Notes: generated by a model from the sequence alone, not told the origin. DNA of 64,000 nucleotides from Daphnia carinata (GCF_022539665.2 NC_081336.1:3550221-3614220); one strand, 5' to 3'. Positions 27,011-39,803 are shown, counted from the first letter of the stretch. Numbers and translations are program-made.

Positions 27011-27545
27011 TACGGGGAGAAAAAAAAGAAAAAAGTGTGATTTTTTTTTTGCCCCTCCCCCTCCCCCCCCCAAAATATCCGTTTTACTGCTATCGCCATC
27101 TACCGGTTTTGTTCCTAATTATTCTCAACATACACTCACCGAATATTTCAGCTGCATCGCGCTAGCGCTGTAGTGTACTGGCGCGCTAGCATTGCGTTAA
27201 ATTTTCGGTGTATTTCAAGAACGATTAACTTAATTTTAAAAATAGCAATTTTTCCGGAATTAGTATTCAATTTTGAGTGTATCCTGTTATATTCAACCAA
27301 TTCCACTGAGTGTCAGTTTTTGCAGAAAAACAATTTAAGCCCGACTAAGGATATAAGAAAAGTCGGGCTTAAAATCTGGAAAATTTTACGCTTATTAGAA
27401 TTTTTTGGAAATCTCAGAATATATTCGTAACTGAATGCTAATTCCGAGGTCGTTGTATTTTTTTCATTAAATTAATCGATTTGGAAATGCACGGAATATT
27501 TGTGCTGCATCGCGCTAATGATGTCGCTTACGGGCGATAAGAAAT
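27011..27545. repeat. Outer, diverged right arm of the giant inverted repeat
   Basis: Imperfect inverted match to 21560-22304, sharing TAAGCCCGACT, a TATTCAACCAATT string, and CGCTAGCGCTGTAGTGTACTGG followed by CTAGCATTGCG. A C-rich run near 27060 is present only here. Confidence 0.7.
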
Positions 27546-28365
27546 AGTAAGAATACAGCAATAAGAACTAAATTACTGTATGTGAGCTTTAACATTCTCA
27601 TTATGTTAAGTTTGAAATAAGAACCAACTCGGAATTCATGAATGATTTATGCAGAAGTTTTGATGAATTGGAATTATAATAAAAAATAAAAGAGCTATTG
27701 TTTTAAAGTTTAGAATTAGCTGTTCACTAGCTTTCACGTTGTTTCATTTGAAGAAAACAAACTATACAACAAATAAAATTTTATGACGTATTTAGATTTA
27801 AAAGTATTTTTCTGCAATAGCTTTCTGCAGAACCTTACAGCAGTTAATCCAATACAAGCGTTCTAACTACACACCTTATTTCCCTTTACGCTAAAAGACT
27901 TTCTTTTTAAAGGAATGATTAAGAATTATTTTGATATTTTGTGCTAGTGCCAGTTAAAATATCGAATTCTTGAAAGAAAACAAATACAGCTTGGTAAGTC
28001 AACTTGGGGTTACATCACATAATGTTACACACGACGTTAAATTTGTGAACAGTTCATAATAGTCGCACTAACAGCCAAATGAAACTCCCAAATCTGTCCA
28101 TCTTATTTAACTCATCGTCATTAGGTTTAACCAATTAACTACAATAACCTTCATTTACATTTAGTACTTGAACATTCAATTGTCTCACCTTAACATAATC
28201 AGATATTACTTAAACACTGATATGTGCACTCGAGAAACATCGTAAATCGTTATTCAGAGGTATTAACTATCTTCTAATCGCCAGTTGATGTCTAAACAAG
28301 TGATATAATATTTTAAATCCTATCCTCTTAATCGATCCCACAATATCAAAATTTAAATATAAATC

Positions 28366-28689
28366 ATGGTTTCTTTTAATCCAGACTTAATCAAAACTAG
28401 CGCAATAATAACCAATCTACAATCATTGCCAACAATCACCGAAGAAACCTTTATAGGGATTATTTGTAGCAATTGCTTTAACTTACGGAAAAGTATAGAA
28501 TCCTTTGAAAGCCAGATATGTCAACAAATATCATGGTGGGCTAGGGTAGCACCTCGTACACCATGCCCATATTACGAAGTCACGATTAGAGATCAAAGAA
28601 TCCAAAATATCTACGACTTGTTGACTGAGTGTTTCTCATACAGCCAACCACTTCGTATAGCTTCGTATTACAGAAGCGTATTTTCGTGA
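28366..28689 (+). CDS. Unrecognised 107-codon open frame
   Basis: An ATG-initiated single open frame (starts MVSFNPDLIK, ends RSVFS) in AT-rich DNA. It has mixed composition, including four cysteines, with no signal peptide or membrane segment. No motif is recognised. It could be a chance frame or a small lineage-specific gene. Confidence 0.25.
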   Translation: MVSFNPDLIKTSAIITNLQSLPTITEETFIGIICSNCFNLRKSIESFESQICQQISWWARVAPRTPCPYYEVTIRDQRIQNIYDLLTECFSYSQPLRIASYYRSVFS

Positions 28690-30493
28690 TCAAAACTCAA
28701 GAGGGTCAAACTATTCGGCTCGTAGAAGAGAAACTGCCCTGCAATCCATAGTTTTAAAATATTATAATTATAAATAAACAAAATACGTATCCCATACGGC
28801 GAAACGAAGGGTTACCGACACCACCAGAATGGTAAAAATGGCAGTGTCCCCATTGATAGAGGAAATCACCATCCTATCCTTGGCAGGTTGTTGTGCATAA
28901 ATCACGATGAGAAATTAAGAGTTGTGGATTTGCAGAAAATCAAATTTATTTCCAACAAAACCATGGCGAGCACACCAATCATCTGCTAATATGAAAGATA
29001 AGCTACAAATAATACTAAATGCCTATGATATATAAAAATAATACCTGTATAAGCAAGATCCAAATTTGTTTGGATAAGTCTTCATTGTTGATTTATACCT
29101 CATTGTATAAATAACTAAAGATAACCTGATTGCGAACTTAATACGTGAATGACGTTTTCTACCTAATCCACAAAAAGAATAAGTTAAAGAAATTTTTTAA
29201 AAATTATACAGAATGGGAAAAATACACCTTACCTTGTTGTATATATAATTAGGCAGTTGACTGCAAAGTAGAAAACTTCCCATGATCTAAACAAAACCAA
29301 TAACCTAGTAGAAACAAAAAGCCTGGCAAAACAAAAAAAAAAACCAAAAATAACAGAGATTTTAGATCAAAAGCTAACATGCCAATAATAATGAAGTTTC
29401 CATCATTCCAAAAATCACGAGTAGCACATCATGACCATGATCTGAGAACATCAGCTAAAGTAAGATTTCATAGAAAAGGCAACATAGAAGTCGAAGAACA
29501 CATTTTATCAAAAAATACAACGCTAGAGAAGAGAAGCAAATAATGCCATTTCAGACTTCTCCTTACATGGGAAAATTTGTTCCATACGTTATATAACCTA
29601 CGGGAAATCTATTATGCAAACAAAAAAGTATAAATACCTTTTGACCTTTCCCGGGCATTTGAACAAAAGCTCTGAATCATGTCAGGGTATCGAAGCTAAG
29701 GAAACACCATCACAAACAATCTAAACACAACACAAGTTGCCAAGGAACCATGCAAAATGTGTTTTTCAACAATATTTCCTTCCAATTAGGACTAATATGA
29801 ATTTTGTCCCTCAATTGGCAGTATTTAATTTTAGTAACAATTAAAATTATGGAACAACGAGAATCCAACATTCACTTACCATCTCCTGTACAGCAAAAGC
29901 TGTTGACTAACAATATTTCCTTCATTTCAGACTGCCATATTTAACTTACTCCCAGCGTCCTAACTACCCTGAGAAAATCACAATCAACTTAATGAATTGA
30001 ACAACAAAACAGGATATAGCGATCATTACAAAACATACCTTTATCATAGCGGAAAAATTAAAAGAAATTTATGAAACTCGATAAAAATCACCAATTCCAC
30101 AAATCATGTTTGTTGCTGATCAACTTCTTGAGGCTTACTCAGCAGCATGAGCAAGCGAAATCCCTCTTCCCGCTCTATTTCACTTCCTTCCCATCCCTCT
30201 ACATCAGCGCAGTCTAACGGTCACCTCTCGAACTACTTCGTACACAGTTAGTAGTACGTCGGGCGTAATATTTACTTTTCATTAATGGTTTAATTTCTGT
30301 TTAAAAAAAATAAGAAAATTCATTTTTCATTTTTTTCACTGTGTAACCATTTTCAAAGTTCATTTTTTATTAATTCAAGTTGTGTCTTAGCCTATTCGGA
30401 AAAACACACTTTTATGAAGTCAATTTCGCAAACGTAGTTTGAGCAACCATTTTCGCGGTATATAAGCGCTAGTATAGCACATGTGGTTAGGCT

Positions 30494-30608
30494 GTAGCAT
30501 TTACGCAGGTTCAATGGCAAGATTCTCTCTGTAGCACGTGTTATAAATTTCACGCGTACTCACTACGCGTGCTACGGGGGTTTGGAGCAAAGTATACGTA
30601 AATGCTAC
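30494..30608. repeat. Nested inverted repeats (possible small MITE or hairpin RNA)
   Basis: Outer arms GTAGCATTTACG (30494-30505) and its reverse complement (30597-30608) enclose inner arms GTAGCACG (30531-30538) and CGTGCTAC (30568-30575). The 115 bp unit resembles a small fold-back element. I cannot identify a target-site duplication with certainty. Confidence 0.5.
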
Positions 30609-31637
30609 GCCGGAAAGAAAGGAAGAATTGCCTCAAGTATCCAAGGATGCCTGACGCAATTCTTTTTCGTCATTAAACTACATAGTGCTCTCTGCGTAGT
30701 AGTAGGAACACGTCAACTTCCATTAACTAAACGACAGTAATTTATCCATTCCTCAAGCATAATTTGTTAGACCTATGAAAATGATGCAGTTAATTTTTAT
30801 AACAAATCAACGGAATGGTTGTTACTGCATTCAGAGATAATCACATATCTCCATTAATGGATCCAGGATGTGCTTACCTTAACATCACAGCTATGATTTT
30901 ACTAAGAAGCTTTTCCATTAGGAAGTTAGTTGAACACCACATATAGATGCTGAACGAAAAAGATGAAACGCAGTAGAAACTACTGCACAAACCATGTTGG
31001 AAATATGTTTGTTGCAATAGCTTCCACCAGTCAAACCTACGAGATCACAGGAGCAATTCCTAATTAATTTTCCTCAAAATTCTTTGCTGGAAGTTACTGG
31101 GAGGTTAAAATCCAATTACTTGGGTTGCATATGAAATCCACTTTCTTCATCGGTACTTGGGCTACTACTACTTGCATACCAAATCTTCTACTGAATGAAT
31201 TTTATCCACAACAGACCGCATTAGGTCTAACAACGGCTAGCGCTTGTCTACTCTTTGCAACGGCTAGAGGCAACGAGTACCACTAATACCACGACGTTTA
31301 ACAGTAAACCATACGGCACGGACTTCGCCATGTACTTGTGGTATAACCTGTAAAATGAAGTCAAAGGCATGTGCATGTTATGTCCTAAGTTATGATATTT
31401 AAAACGCATTACATACCCATTCGCAATGCATGGAATTTAATGTCCATATTTATCTTGCCGGTTCTAAAACGTGCATTGGGTGGCCACGTTTCTCGACATT
31501 TAACACCCAAAAGTGTGATAACCCTATAGCAAACATCGATACAATTGGTTTCCTATTGCCGCGCTATTTACGGACATCTGGTGTTCAACAGTTTGATATT
31601 TTAAAAAGGCAAATTATATTTAACTGAAATTTTTGGT

Positions 31638-34133
31638 TTACTCTACAGACAAAAAACCGGCTTTCGTAAAATAATTTACAATCATAATCTGCTCGTCAGC
31701 AGCCAGACCGGATAGCAGAGGGGTTTTGTCAGTTCCATTCTGAATTACAATTGACAGCCGTTATTCTTAGGAGGGCATGAATACGACAGATTTTACTTAC
31801 CAATATGAGATTAGCCTTCAAAGAAATATAATGCATTGGCCTCAAACGTAAACTTTGGCAAATCTGAAACAAAATGAAGAACTGAAGTGCAAAGCGTCAG
31901 AAAATGTTTTAATAAATCACCAACTTGTTTTTCAAAAGAACTGAGCAGTTCAAAACCGGGACACAAGGTGAGATCGTCGCTCTTGGCGATATGATTGGCA
32001 ACCGCCTCCTGCCATTCTGACTGGGACATTCGAGCGTTAGCGGAGAGTGCGGGCCCGAGTCGAGCCAGACTGTTTGAAACGTTGAGGACGCTGTTGTTGT
32101 TGCCGAAGGACGTGGCTCTTGCGTCTCGACAGTTTGAAAGTAGCGCTTCTTCCTTTGCGTTGCTGTATAAAGAAAGGAAAACAAAACAAACAGAAATCGA
32201 AAATTGTTCGACGGGGGAAACAAGGTATTTCAGAATGCTACTTGGTTCTACGATGTCGCCAGTAAATATAAGAAATTTCAGTTTTAAGCTAGTAGGTCAT
32301 TGGTGAGGTAAGTGGCATAAAGTATAAGGAAAAGTAAAATAAAGCTTACTCTGACTTGTGTAGTGTCCCAGGGTTTTGTACAATCGGCCCCGGTCCACTG
32401 CTTCCCTACGTTAAAGTCTATTGTTCATATTCCATTCTTTTTGGGTTCTAATTGTTTAGCACATAATTTACTTATAACAAAGGCAAAGAGAAAATGGGCA
32501 ATGTAAGATTGAACCAATTTTGATACCAAGGAAAGTGCTTAACTTTGGTGAAAAACAAAGCCAAATAAACCAATCCACTCCGGTTGCTGAAAACCGTCAA
32601 GCAATAGTATGGATTGGGAAAATAGCTTACGGATTTCCGGCGCTGGCGATCCAATCTGGCTTCTTTTTTTCTCTCGCGGAAATAGCGTAGTCGTTCGTAT
32701 TCAGTGCACTCTTCGTGTCGTGTTAACCCATTCCTCCTGTATTTGATTAGTTCTCGAATCCGCAATCGTAAAGCTCTTTCTTTAGTCAGATTGCGCAAAA
32801 ATTGCTCGTGTTCCGGTGCTGTGTGGAATTGGGAAAATGAACGAAATTTTTCCTGTATCTCTCTGAAAAATGCGAATAAATATATAAATTTATACATTGG
32901 AATGTGACTAATGTTTAAATTTTGATGGAAAATCACTTTTCTTTTTGAAATTCTCTTTTTTTGGCTGCGGTTGTCGGTTTTTCTTTTTCTTTCTTAGCGG
33001 CGTTGAAAAATAAGGATACTAGTTGAAAATCACGTGCAACCCGCTTTCTTCTTGCTCTTTCCCTCAATCGTCGCGTATACATATCAACCTGGGCCAGCTT
33101 TAATGCCAAATCGATATCCTCGTCGTCATGATTGATGGCTAAATGAGAAACGATAGCCTCAGCCTCATTGTCATGTTCCTACAAACAAATAATTCTGTTA
33201 TTTTAATCACCATAAAAATAACCTAGTAAATATAAATTTTCATTATATACTCTTTCAAAATCATCCCGCTGGGGCATGTAACCAAGTTCTAAAGTTTCTT
33301 CTGGTTCAATAGCCAAAGGAGGTAGTCTAGATGTGATAGAAGGTGATAGAGGTGCATTGTCTGGGCATGTATGATCAACAGCTGATAAACGTGACTCTCC
33401 ACTTGCCAGCTGACCATTTGGAAGTCCCTGCCATGTCAGCTTACCTATTGTCCCTGTGACGAATCTTTCACAGTAGTGTTCCTTTGATTCTGAAACATAA
33501 AGATACAATGAGCCTTGGCTACCAAAACATAAATAATTGTTTTAATTACCTTCTGATCCTCGTGTTTCTACATGTTTTGCAACATCTTCCCAATTTCCAT
33601 AACCAAATTGTTCTATGGCATCAAGCAATTGGTAGTCTTCCCTTGAGATCCAGCCATTTTCATCATCCCTTTTTTGATCAGGGAAAATGCTAAATGTTCC
33701 AGGATCCTAGTGGAAGAAAAATTACAGCTTTTATTATTTTGAATTGCTATATATTATAAATCACTTACTACTAATTTGTATCCATGGCTATTTTTGTGTG
33801 GACCAATTTCACAACCAAGTGAAAAACACTAAAAATAACCAAGAATGAAATTTTTCATTAATGCATTTCAAATTCGCCGCCATGCACCCGGCAAGCTCAT
33901 AGTGTAGGCGTCACAATAAACAACAAAGAAGGAAGGGAGCTTCAATGAGGATTGCCACACCTGTAAACAAAGCTCGTAGTCGACACAGATATTACAACGG
34001 ATCCGAATGCCAAGAATGTCGTCCTGACAGTAGCCACATCGATGTTTCATAAATAAATCTGCGAAATAGAGAGAGAAAAGCGATTGATAAATTTAGAAAA
34101 GAGGACTGAATCCAAGTATTTTTTACCCGCCAT
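31638..34133 (-). CDS. Ada2b: Transcriptional adaptor Ada2b (SAGA histone acetyltransferase module)
   Basis: Ada2-type adaptors join Gcn5 and Ada3 in nuclear histone acetyltransferase complexes; the b form belongs to SAGA. Minus-strand exons: 34127-34133, 33961-34058, 33769-33828, 33550-33706, 33251-33489, 32937-33178, 32631-32862, 32350-32405, 31925-32162, 31801-31863, 31638-31739. The phases agree and the total of 1494 nt encodes 497 aa. Seen: an N-terminal ZZ zinc finger (KHRCGYCQDDILG, RCNICVDYELCLQCF), a SANT domain (DENGWISREDYQLLDAIEQF, GNWEDVAKHVETR), the Ada2 middle domain (LRLRIRELIKYRRNGLTRHE), and a C-terminal SWIRM-like segment (CPGFELLSSFEKQ, SLRLRPMHYISLKANLIL, IVNYFTKAGFL). 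The middle-domain wording fits TADA2B better than TADA2A. The first coding exon has only 7 nt. The 56-nt exon is weakest, placed by frame alone. Divergent from eIF3f. Confidence 0.93.
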
Positions 34134-34674
34134 CTTTAGCCTTCCCTTCCCATCACTATGAACTGAGCCTAGCCAACGCTTGGCATAGCACATCCACAGG
34201 GCCACCTGGTGGATTTCATTTACAAACATGGCAATGAATTTTGGAGTTTGTTTTGTTTCAAATAGACTAACAGTTTTATACCGTTCATATACAACAAAAC
34301 AAAATTATATACGGCACAAGAAAAAACTTATTTTAAATAAGTTTGTATTAGTCTCAGGAATTTTTAATTAACAAGAAACCCTAGAACGCATACACAATGC
34401 AACTACATGATACACTTCTATTTTTAATGGATTGGATGTATATTAATACACCATTCATGCCAAAAACTGAACTGGTAAAGCATTCGCGAAACTTTTATAA
34501 GATACTTTTATTTCATTAATGACTTTTACGTAAAACCAAACTAAAACTAAAGCTGAATAAATATAAAAGGAATATTGCGAACTTGGCAACTTTGTACCCA
34601 CCATGAGTTTTTATTCTTCCCATTCCTTCTTCTAGTATTCGTTAGTAGGAAACGTCTGCAAAAAGTACCGCAAA
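34134..34674. promoter_or_regulatory. Shared 541 bp divergent promoter region, Ada2b / eIF3f
   Basis: The two start codons are 541 bp apart on opposite strands, so promoters and leaders share this space. A pyrimidine-rich stretch (TTCTTCCCATTCCTTCTTCT, about 34612-34632) lies just before the eIF3f start and resembles the polypyrimidine initiator of translation-factor genes. That is an inference only. Confidence 0.45.
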
Positions 34675-35859
34675 ATGGCTCTCAATCTGACTGTCAAGCT
34701 CCATCCTGTTGTGCTATTTCAGATTATTGACTCGTATGAGCGTCGAAACCCTGATGCGCAAAGAGTAATTGGGACGCTATTGGGTAATAGTTAATTCTTC
34801 TCTCATTTTACCTTTAGTGACATTTGCTTTCGTGTGACACGTGTGACGGATTGCTTGCCTGTGGATACCTTTAGTGAATTCAAGCTATAACGGTTTCAGT
34901 AACCGATTTGTTTTTATTAAATATCATATTTTACTTTTATTCTTCAGGCACTTCTGATAAAAATGGTGTGGAAGTAACTAACTGTTTCTGTGTGCCACAT
35001 AATGAATCAGAAGAAGAGGTTGCTGTGGAATTGGACTTTGCCAAAGATATGTATGATTTACATCGTAAAGTCAATCCACAAGAAAGCATTGTAGGGTGGT
35101 GGGCAACTGGAACTGGAGTCACATCACATTCTGCATTAATCCACGAATATTACTCAAGGGAGTCATCTAATCCTGTACACATTACAGTTGACACAACTTT
35201 GCAAGATACGCGAATGGGGATTAAGGCTTATGTCAGGTATCTGTTCATGATTTGCTATGAGGCAATGTTTTAACATATCTAAGTGGTTTGTTATTTTTGT
35301 TTTAGTGTTCCAATGGGCATCACAGGCAAAACTATGGGGTGCATGTTTGCTCCGGTTTCTGTTGAAATAGCTTGTTATGACCCAGAAACTGTTGGCTGTA
35401 AGTATTAAATCGTGAATTATTTTAGAGTTTGGAACAAATATTCTATAATCAGGATCTATTCGTTATTAGTAAACGCGTGTCAGAAAACAAAAACTTCAGT
35501 GAAGCGTCAAGCAGGCATCGCTTCTGATCTTACCCAGATCGTGGAAGCATCACAGCAGATGGAGAACATGTTGGACACGATCCTGACATACGTCGATGAT
35601 GTCATGAGCGGTTCAAAAACAGCGGACAACACATTTGGTCGTTCTTTGTTGGATATGGTCCATTCGGTACCTAAGATGACACCCGACGAATTTGAGGAGA
35701 TGTTGAATTCGAATCGAAAGGTGAAACAACCTTAATTTAATTGTAGAAAGCCTTGAATAATGTTTTTTTTTTCAGGATCTACTGATGGTCTTATACCTAT
35801 CTCAGCTAACCAAGACTCAACTTTCGCTGAATGAAAAGCTCACCTTGCTGACGATTTAA
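34675..35859 (+). CDS. eIF3f: Translation initiation factor 3 subunit F
   Basis: Core subunit of the eIF3 complex, which recruits mRNA to the 40S ribosomal subunit. Exons: 34675-34783, 34948-35236, 35306-35397, 35470-35720 and 35776-35859, giving 825 nt and 274 aa, close to insect eIF3f and lacking the long N-terminal extension of the human protein. An MPN domain runs from near the N-terminus ([46 protein letters not shown]). The metal-binding JAMM pattern (HxH...D) is not visible, so it is an MPN-minus, probably non-catalytic domain, as expected for this subunit. The C-terminal helices ([18 protein letters not shown]) match the eIF3f dimerisation region. The start sits in a good context (CAAAATGG). 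Convergent with Cdk1, with 281 bp between stop codons. Confidence 0.96.
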
Positions 35860-36140
35860 TTCATTAAGTTGAACAAAGATTAAAATAAATATCCTACCCC
35901 CTATTTTGTCATTTTTTCCGCATAATCCTCGTGGGCATATTTATTAGGAAACTATAGTTTACAGTCGAAAGTATTCGAGATGACATTTCTTTTCTACCAA
36001 GAATAGTAATCACACCCAGCTTCTCTCAATAGCATACAAAAAAGATGAAAAAAAGCAGGAATAAAGAAAAAAATAAATGAAGAAACAACCATGAACGCAG
36101 TTGAAGGCTTGATGGTCATCTTTAACACAAGGAATGCTTA

Positions 36141-37300
36141 TTAAGCAGGCACATTGGTAGGTAAGATGGATTTATCCAAATCTGTAAACCAAGCATGATC
36201 CAAGGCATCCTGAGCAGTGATGCGCAGGGCTGGATCGTAAATAAGAGTTTTCTGTAGCAGATCAAAACCAATGGAGTCCAACTGTTTTACAGAGTTTTGA
36301 AGATGATAAGTATTCCAATTGGGGAATGTAGGTTTATAGTCGGGCATCTTGGAGACACCCGGCCACATTTCCTCAGTAGGCGTCTTCATCACTCTATAAT
36401 TCAATGCAAAAGAAATATTGCAATAAAAAATACTAAATAAGAAAAGATGGACAAACATACCGAAAAATACGGTACAGCTGATCGATTTCCGAATCTCCTT
36501 GAAACAATGGCTTTTTTGTTACCATTTCCGCCATAATGCAACCGACTGACCAGACATCTATGGGACAAGAATATCTGGACGAGCCTAGTAGAACTTCTGG
36601 AGCACGATACCACAACGTAACAACCTACCGGCCTAAAGTGAATAATTCGTTTCTGTTATTTTATTAGTATAAGTTTTACCTCGTGAGTATAAACTCGAAC
36701 AGGGACCCCGAATACGCGACCAAGGCCGAAATCTGCTATCTTAATAATTCCATTTTTATCGATGAGTAGGTTCTGAGGTTTCAAATCTCGATGGAGAACA
36801 CGGCGTCGATGGCAATACAAAATACCTTCCAAAATCTGAAATAAGATCATGGAGGGTGTGAAGTATAGCCCAACAAATTGATAAAGACTAGGACTTCACT
36901 GCACACCTGATGGCAATAAGATTTGGCAAGTGTTTTATCCATCAACTGTCCAGTTGGAATGCTATCCATGTACTTCTTAAGGTCCATAGACAGAAACTCA
37001 AAAATAAGGTACAGCTTTCCTTCTTGCATCAAAACATCCTCAAGACACACAATATTAGGATGTTGGAGCTCTTTCAAGAGGGAAATTTCCCTGATAGCAG
37101 TAGAAGGAACACCATCATCTTCATTTTCCAGTCGGATTTTTTTCATGGCCACAAATTGCTGAGTTTTACGGTTCTTAGCTTTGTAAACGACACCATAAGT
37201 TCCTTTAAGATAAAGAAAAATGTGAGAGTGTTCCAGAGTACACATTTATTAATCTGGCATTACCTTCACCGATCTTTTCAATTTTAGTAAAATCTTCCAT
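36141..37300 (-). CDS. Cdk1: Cyclin-dependent kinase 1 (cdc2)
   Basis: The mitotic cyclin A/B-dependent kinase. Minus-strand exons 37264-37300, 36907-37202, 36680-36835, 36461-36624 and 36141-36393 total 906 nt and encode 301 aa, the usual length. Seen: the N-terminus [20 protein letters not shown] with Wee1-type inhibitory sites T14 and Y15; the cyclin-binding PSTAIRE helix at 45-51; HRDLKPQN; the activation-loop threonine T161 ([15 protein letters not shown]); and the Cdk1-typical [19 protein letters not shown]. The start MEDF favours Cdk1 over Cdk2. One oddity is that the magnesium loop reads DFGLGR, where the usual form is DFGLAR (residue 150). Confidence 0.97.
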
Positions 37301-38380
37301 AGCAGAGGGCATCACTTTTTATTGGCAAGAGGGGAAAGCTTAAACCAAAAAAATATGAATGATTCGAAATTCTGAAGGAACAGAAGGCAGAATTCAAATG
37401 GCTCGAGACAACAAAAATTTGAACGACGTGTTGTCCACCTGCAAATCGTTCGTTGATTATTACCATGTAACTTTTGATTTCATATATTTTTGTAATATGA
37501 AATCAAGGAAAAATTTAATGCAGTATAAAATATTACGTACCAAACGTTTATTTCCAGAGACACGACACTGTGACGGAATAAGTGAGCACACTTGTCACAA
37601 GGATGGTGGCCGTTAGACTTGCCGTCTTTCACACTGGGATAAAAATTCAACAACCGCCAAATTTTGAAACCGACTTCAGAGCCATCTATATCTTATAACA
37701 TGCGTTTTCTTCGGAATGCCAAAACAATATAAAATTTGCCCATCAATCAATAAGCATAAAACATGCAACATTTACTTTAATTAAAATACGAAAAACAATA
37801 TGTATACATTTAAAACGCAAACAGACAAAAATTTAAACCCTCCTTACTACACTTTTAACTTTATATCTATGCCATTGTCCTAAAATTACAACAACAAAAA
37901 AAGAAAAGATTTTCACAAATTTCCGCTAACACAATTTTCGTATTATAATACCAAATGACGTTAAGAATAATTGAACGGGGAAAATACATAAATAGCATGA
38001 AATATTTTAACCCAACGCAGGGCTATTAGTTCAAATGGAATTCTGTAAAGCCAAAATGTAACACGCACATTAGGAATCTTTAATTTTTTTCCACGTTTGG
38101 CTCTCTAGATTATAGAAGTCTTGATAATCATGTTTACAGCCTCTAAACTGAAGTAAAGAAATAAAGCAATACATTTCGAACAACGAAATTCATTCTCCAT
38201 CTAATTTCAATGAAGTAGTGCAGAATACAGGGGTAAAAAAATTCTTAGGAATCTAAGAAACCGAATGGCATTGTTTTAAAATTGAGTACGTGAATAACAT
38301 TCAGAGGCCGAAGAAGGCAGTAAGCTGTTAATGGTTTCTTTTCTGAAACAGAATTCTGTTTTTTTTTAATGCTATATCCA
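37301..38380. other. Cdk1 upstream region and GATAD1 3' flank
   Basis: AT-rich intergenic DNA. The left part must contain the Cdk1 promoter and leader, and the right part probably the 3' UTR of the downstream-reading minus-strand gene. No coding exon is supported. Confidence 0.6.
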
Positions 38381-39532
38381 TCAAGAATGAATAGTTCTGC
38401 GAACGGCACCCATGCTTGTCCAAATATAACCTGCATCTTTCTCATTGGACACTCGAATGTTTTCGTCCAACTTGAAATATTCATTTGGAGCGTGCATTAC
38501 GAAATCTAAATAGTCCAATTTGCGCGGCAACTCTTCTTCGGGGCCTAAACGAGGTTTTCAGATTTTGCTTCACGGAATATAAGAAATGCATTTACATACC
38601 TAAGATGTATGTTAGTGGATCAAATCCATGATCTGGGGGTGGTGAACTTTGGGTTGGAATCAGCCATGTTAACACCGCACTTTTTTCACAAAACTGGTCT
38701 TGCAGAAGGCCACGAATCTGGGCATAATAAACACCGTCATCTTCGTCTGTTACTGATACTATATCCCCCACTTGGTAATAAATGTCATGATGAAAAAGAT
38801 GACCACTTGTAAAAGAGGTTGAAACTACAGTTGGAGCTTTTGATGGTAGCTAAGGAAAAAAAAATGTATAATTATAGATAACTTAATGATCCATACACAG
38901 ATTGCTTGTAACTTTAATTTACACGAAACTTTGAACAAACCAATTTGCACCAAAACTGATGGGTAATGTTAACCTAAAGAGCTAAATTATTTTTGGATTT
39001 ATATGCCTTCAAAAATGCCTCAAAAGGATAGTTCTGTGCATCAAAGCCTCACAAAAAGATATGTTCAAAGTTTCTCATTGTAGAACACCTCATATACATC
39101 TGCAAAGTTTACCTGCTTTTTGAAAACAGCACGACGTCCTCGTCCTTTACCAACTGTTGCTTTGCTTGCAGTTCCTAGTTTTTTGCTTCTTCCTCGTGTC
39201 TTTTTTGTTCCTGTTCGTCCCCCTCTAACATTTAAAGTTGTATTTCCTGACCTTGTACCAGGCCCAAACTCATTGCGTGGTTTTACATCATCAGCAGGTT
39301 CATCAGCAATAGAATCATCAACTTCAATGGTTTCAACGTAAACATCTTCTTCATGAAACTTTATTTCCGGAGAAGACGCCTTTTCAACAGGCGCAGTTTC
39401 CGTTTTCACGAGTACCGTCATTTTACCTAAAAAACAGTCATTGCAAACTGTGTTTCCTTCGACTGTTTTTTGCCAAATTTCTGACACACTTGTGTCACAT
39501 TTGAAACAAGCCGGTTTTAGTCCCAAAGGCAT
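38381..39532 (-). CDS. GATAD1: GATA zinc finger domain-containing protein 1
   Basis: A chromatin-associated protein; in mammals it is found with Sin3/KDM5-type complexes at H3K4me3 marks. Minus-strand exons 39113-39532, 38600-38849 and 38381-38544 sum to 834 nt and 277 aa, close to human GATAD1. The family start MPLGLKPACFKC is present, with a single CX2CX17CX2C GATA-type finger at residues 9-33. A basic, disordered stretch follows (RGGRTGTKKTRGRSKK, GKGRRAVFKK). The conserved C-terminal half is recognisable: IYYQVGDIVSVTDEDDG, YYAQIRGLLQDQFCEKSAV, LTWLIPTQSSP, GPEEELPRKLDYLDFVMHAP. An in-frame ATG further upstream was not used, because the family begins at MPLG. Divergent from FBXL4. Confidence 0.94.
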
Positions 39533-39803
39533 GGTTAAATTGACGACGTAAACTAATACAGAGATCGCACAAAAAGTCAAAAACCGAGTTGTAACTTTAT
39601 TTACACAGCAGAAGTGTTTGAAGCAATATTTTCAATTGCAGCGTTGCATTTGTTTACCTGAATCCTAGCAGCCTTCTTTTTCATCTTGTTTATTCAGATT
39701 TTTCTTTTTATGTTAGTAAACATATCATATTTGAGTACTAGGTACAAGTTTGCGGTCAAGATTCATGAATTCATAAGCTACACATTCTGATTCTGAAAAA
39801 TTC
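39533..39803. promoter_or_regulatory. Short divergent promoter region, GATAD1 / FBXL4
   Basis: Only 271 bp separate the two modelled start codons, so a bidirectional promoter is likely. I see no strong TATA box. Confidence 0.45.

Larger units (their letters stand above)
27546..31637. other. AT-rich intergenic region with one unrecognised open frame
   Basis: About 4 kb with no recognisable gene. Apart from the open frame at 28366-28689 and a nested inverted repeat at 30494-30608, I see only AT-rich sequence with short scattered open frames. Confidence 0.5.

Noticed and set aside
21560-27545. Inverted repeat read as a single DNA transposon with long terminal inverted repeats
   Set aside because: No recognisable transposase and no clear target-site duplication. 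The arms themselves contain the gene-like sequence, so an inverted duplication fits better.
39533-39580. N-terminal extension of GATAD1 (MTFCAIS...)
   Set aside because: The frame is open upstream, but the family begins with MPLGLKP, and the extension has no conserved counterpart.
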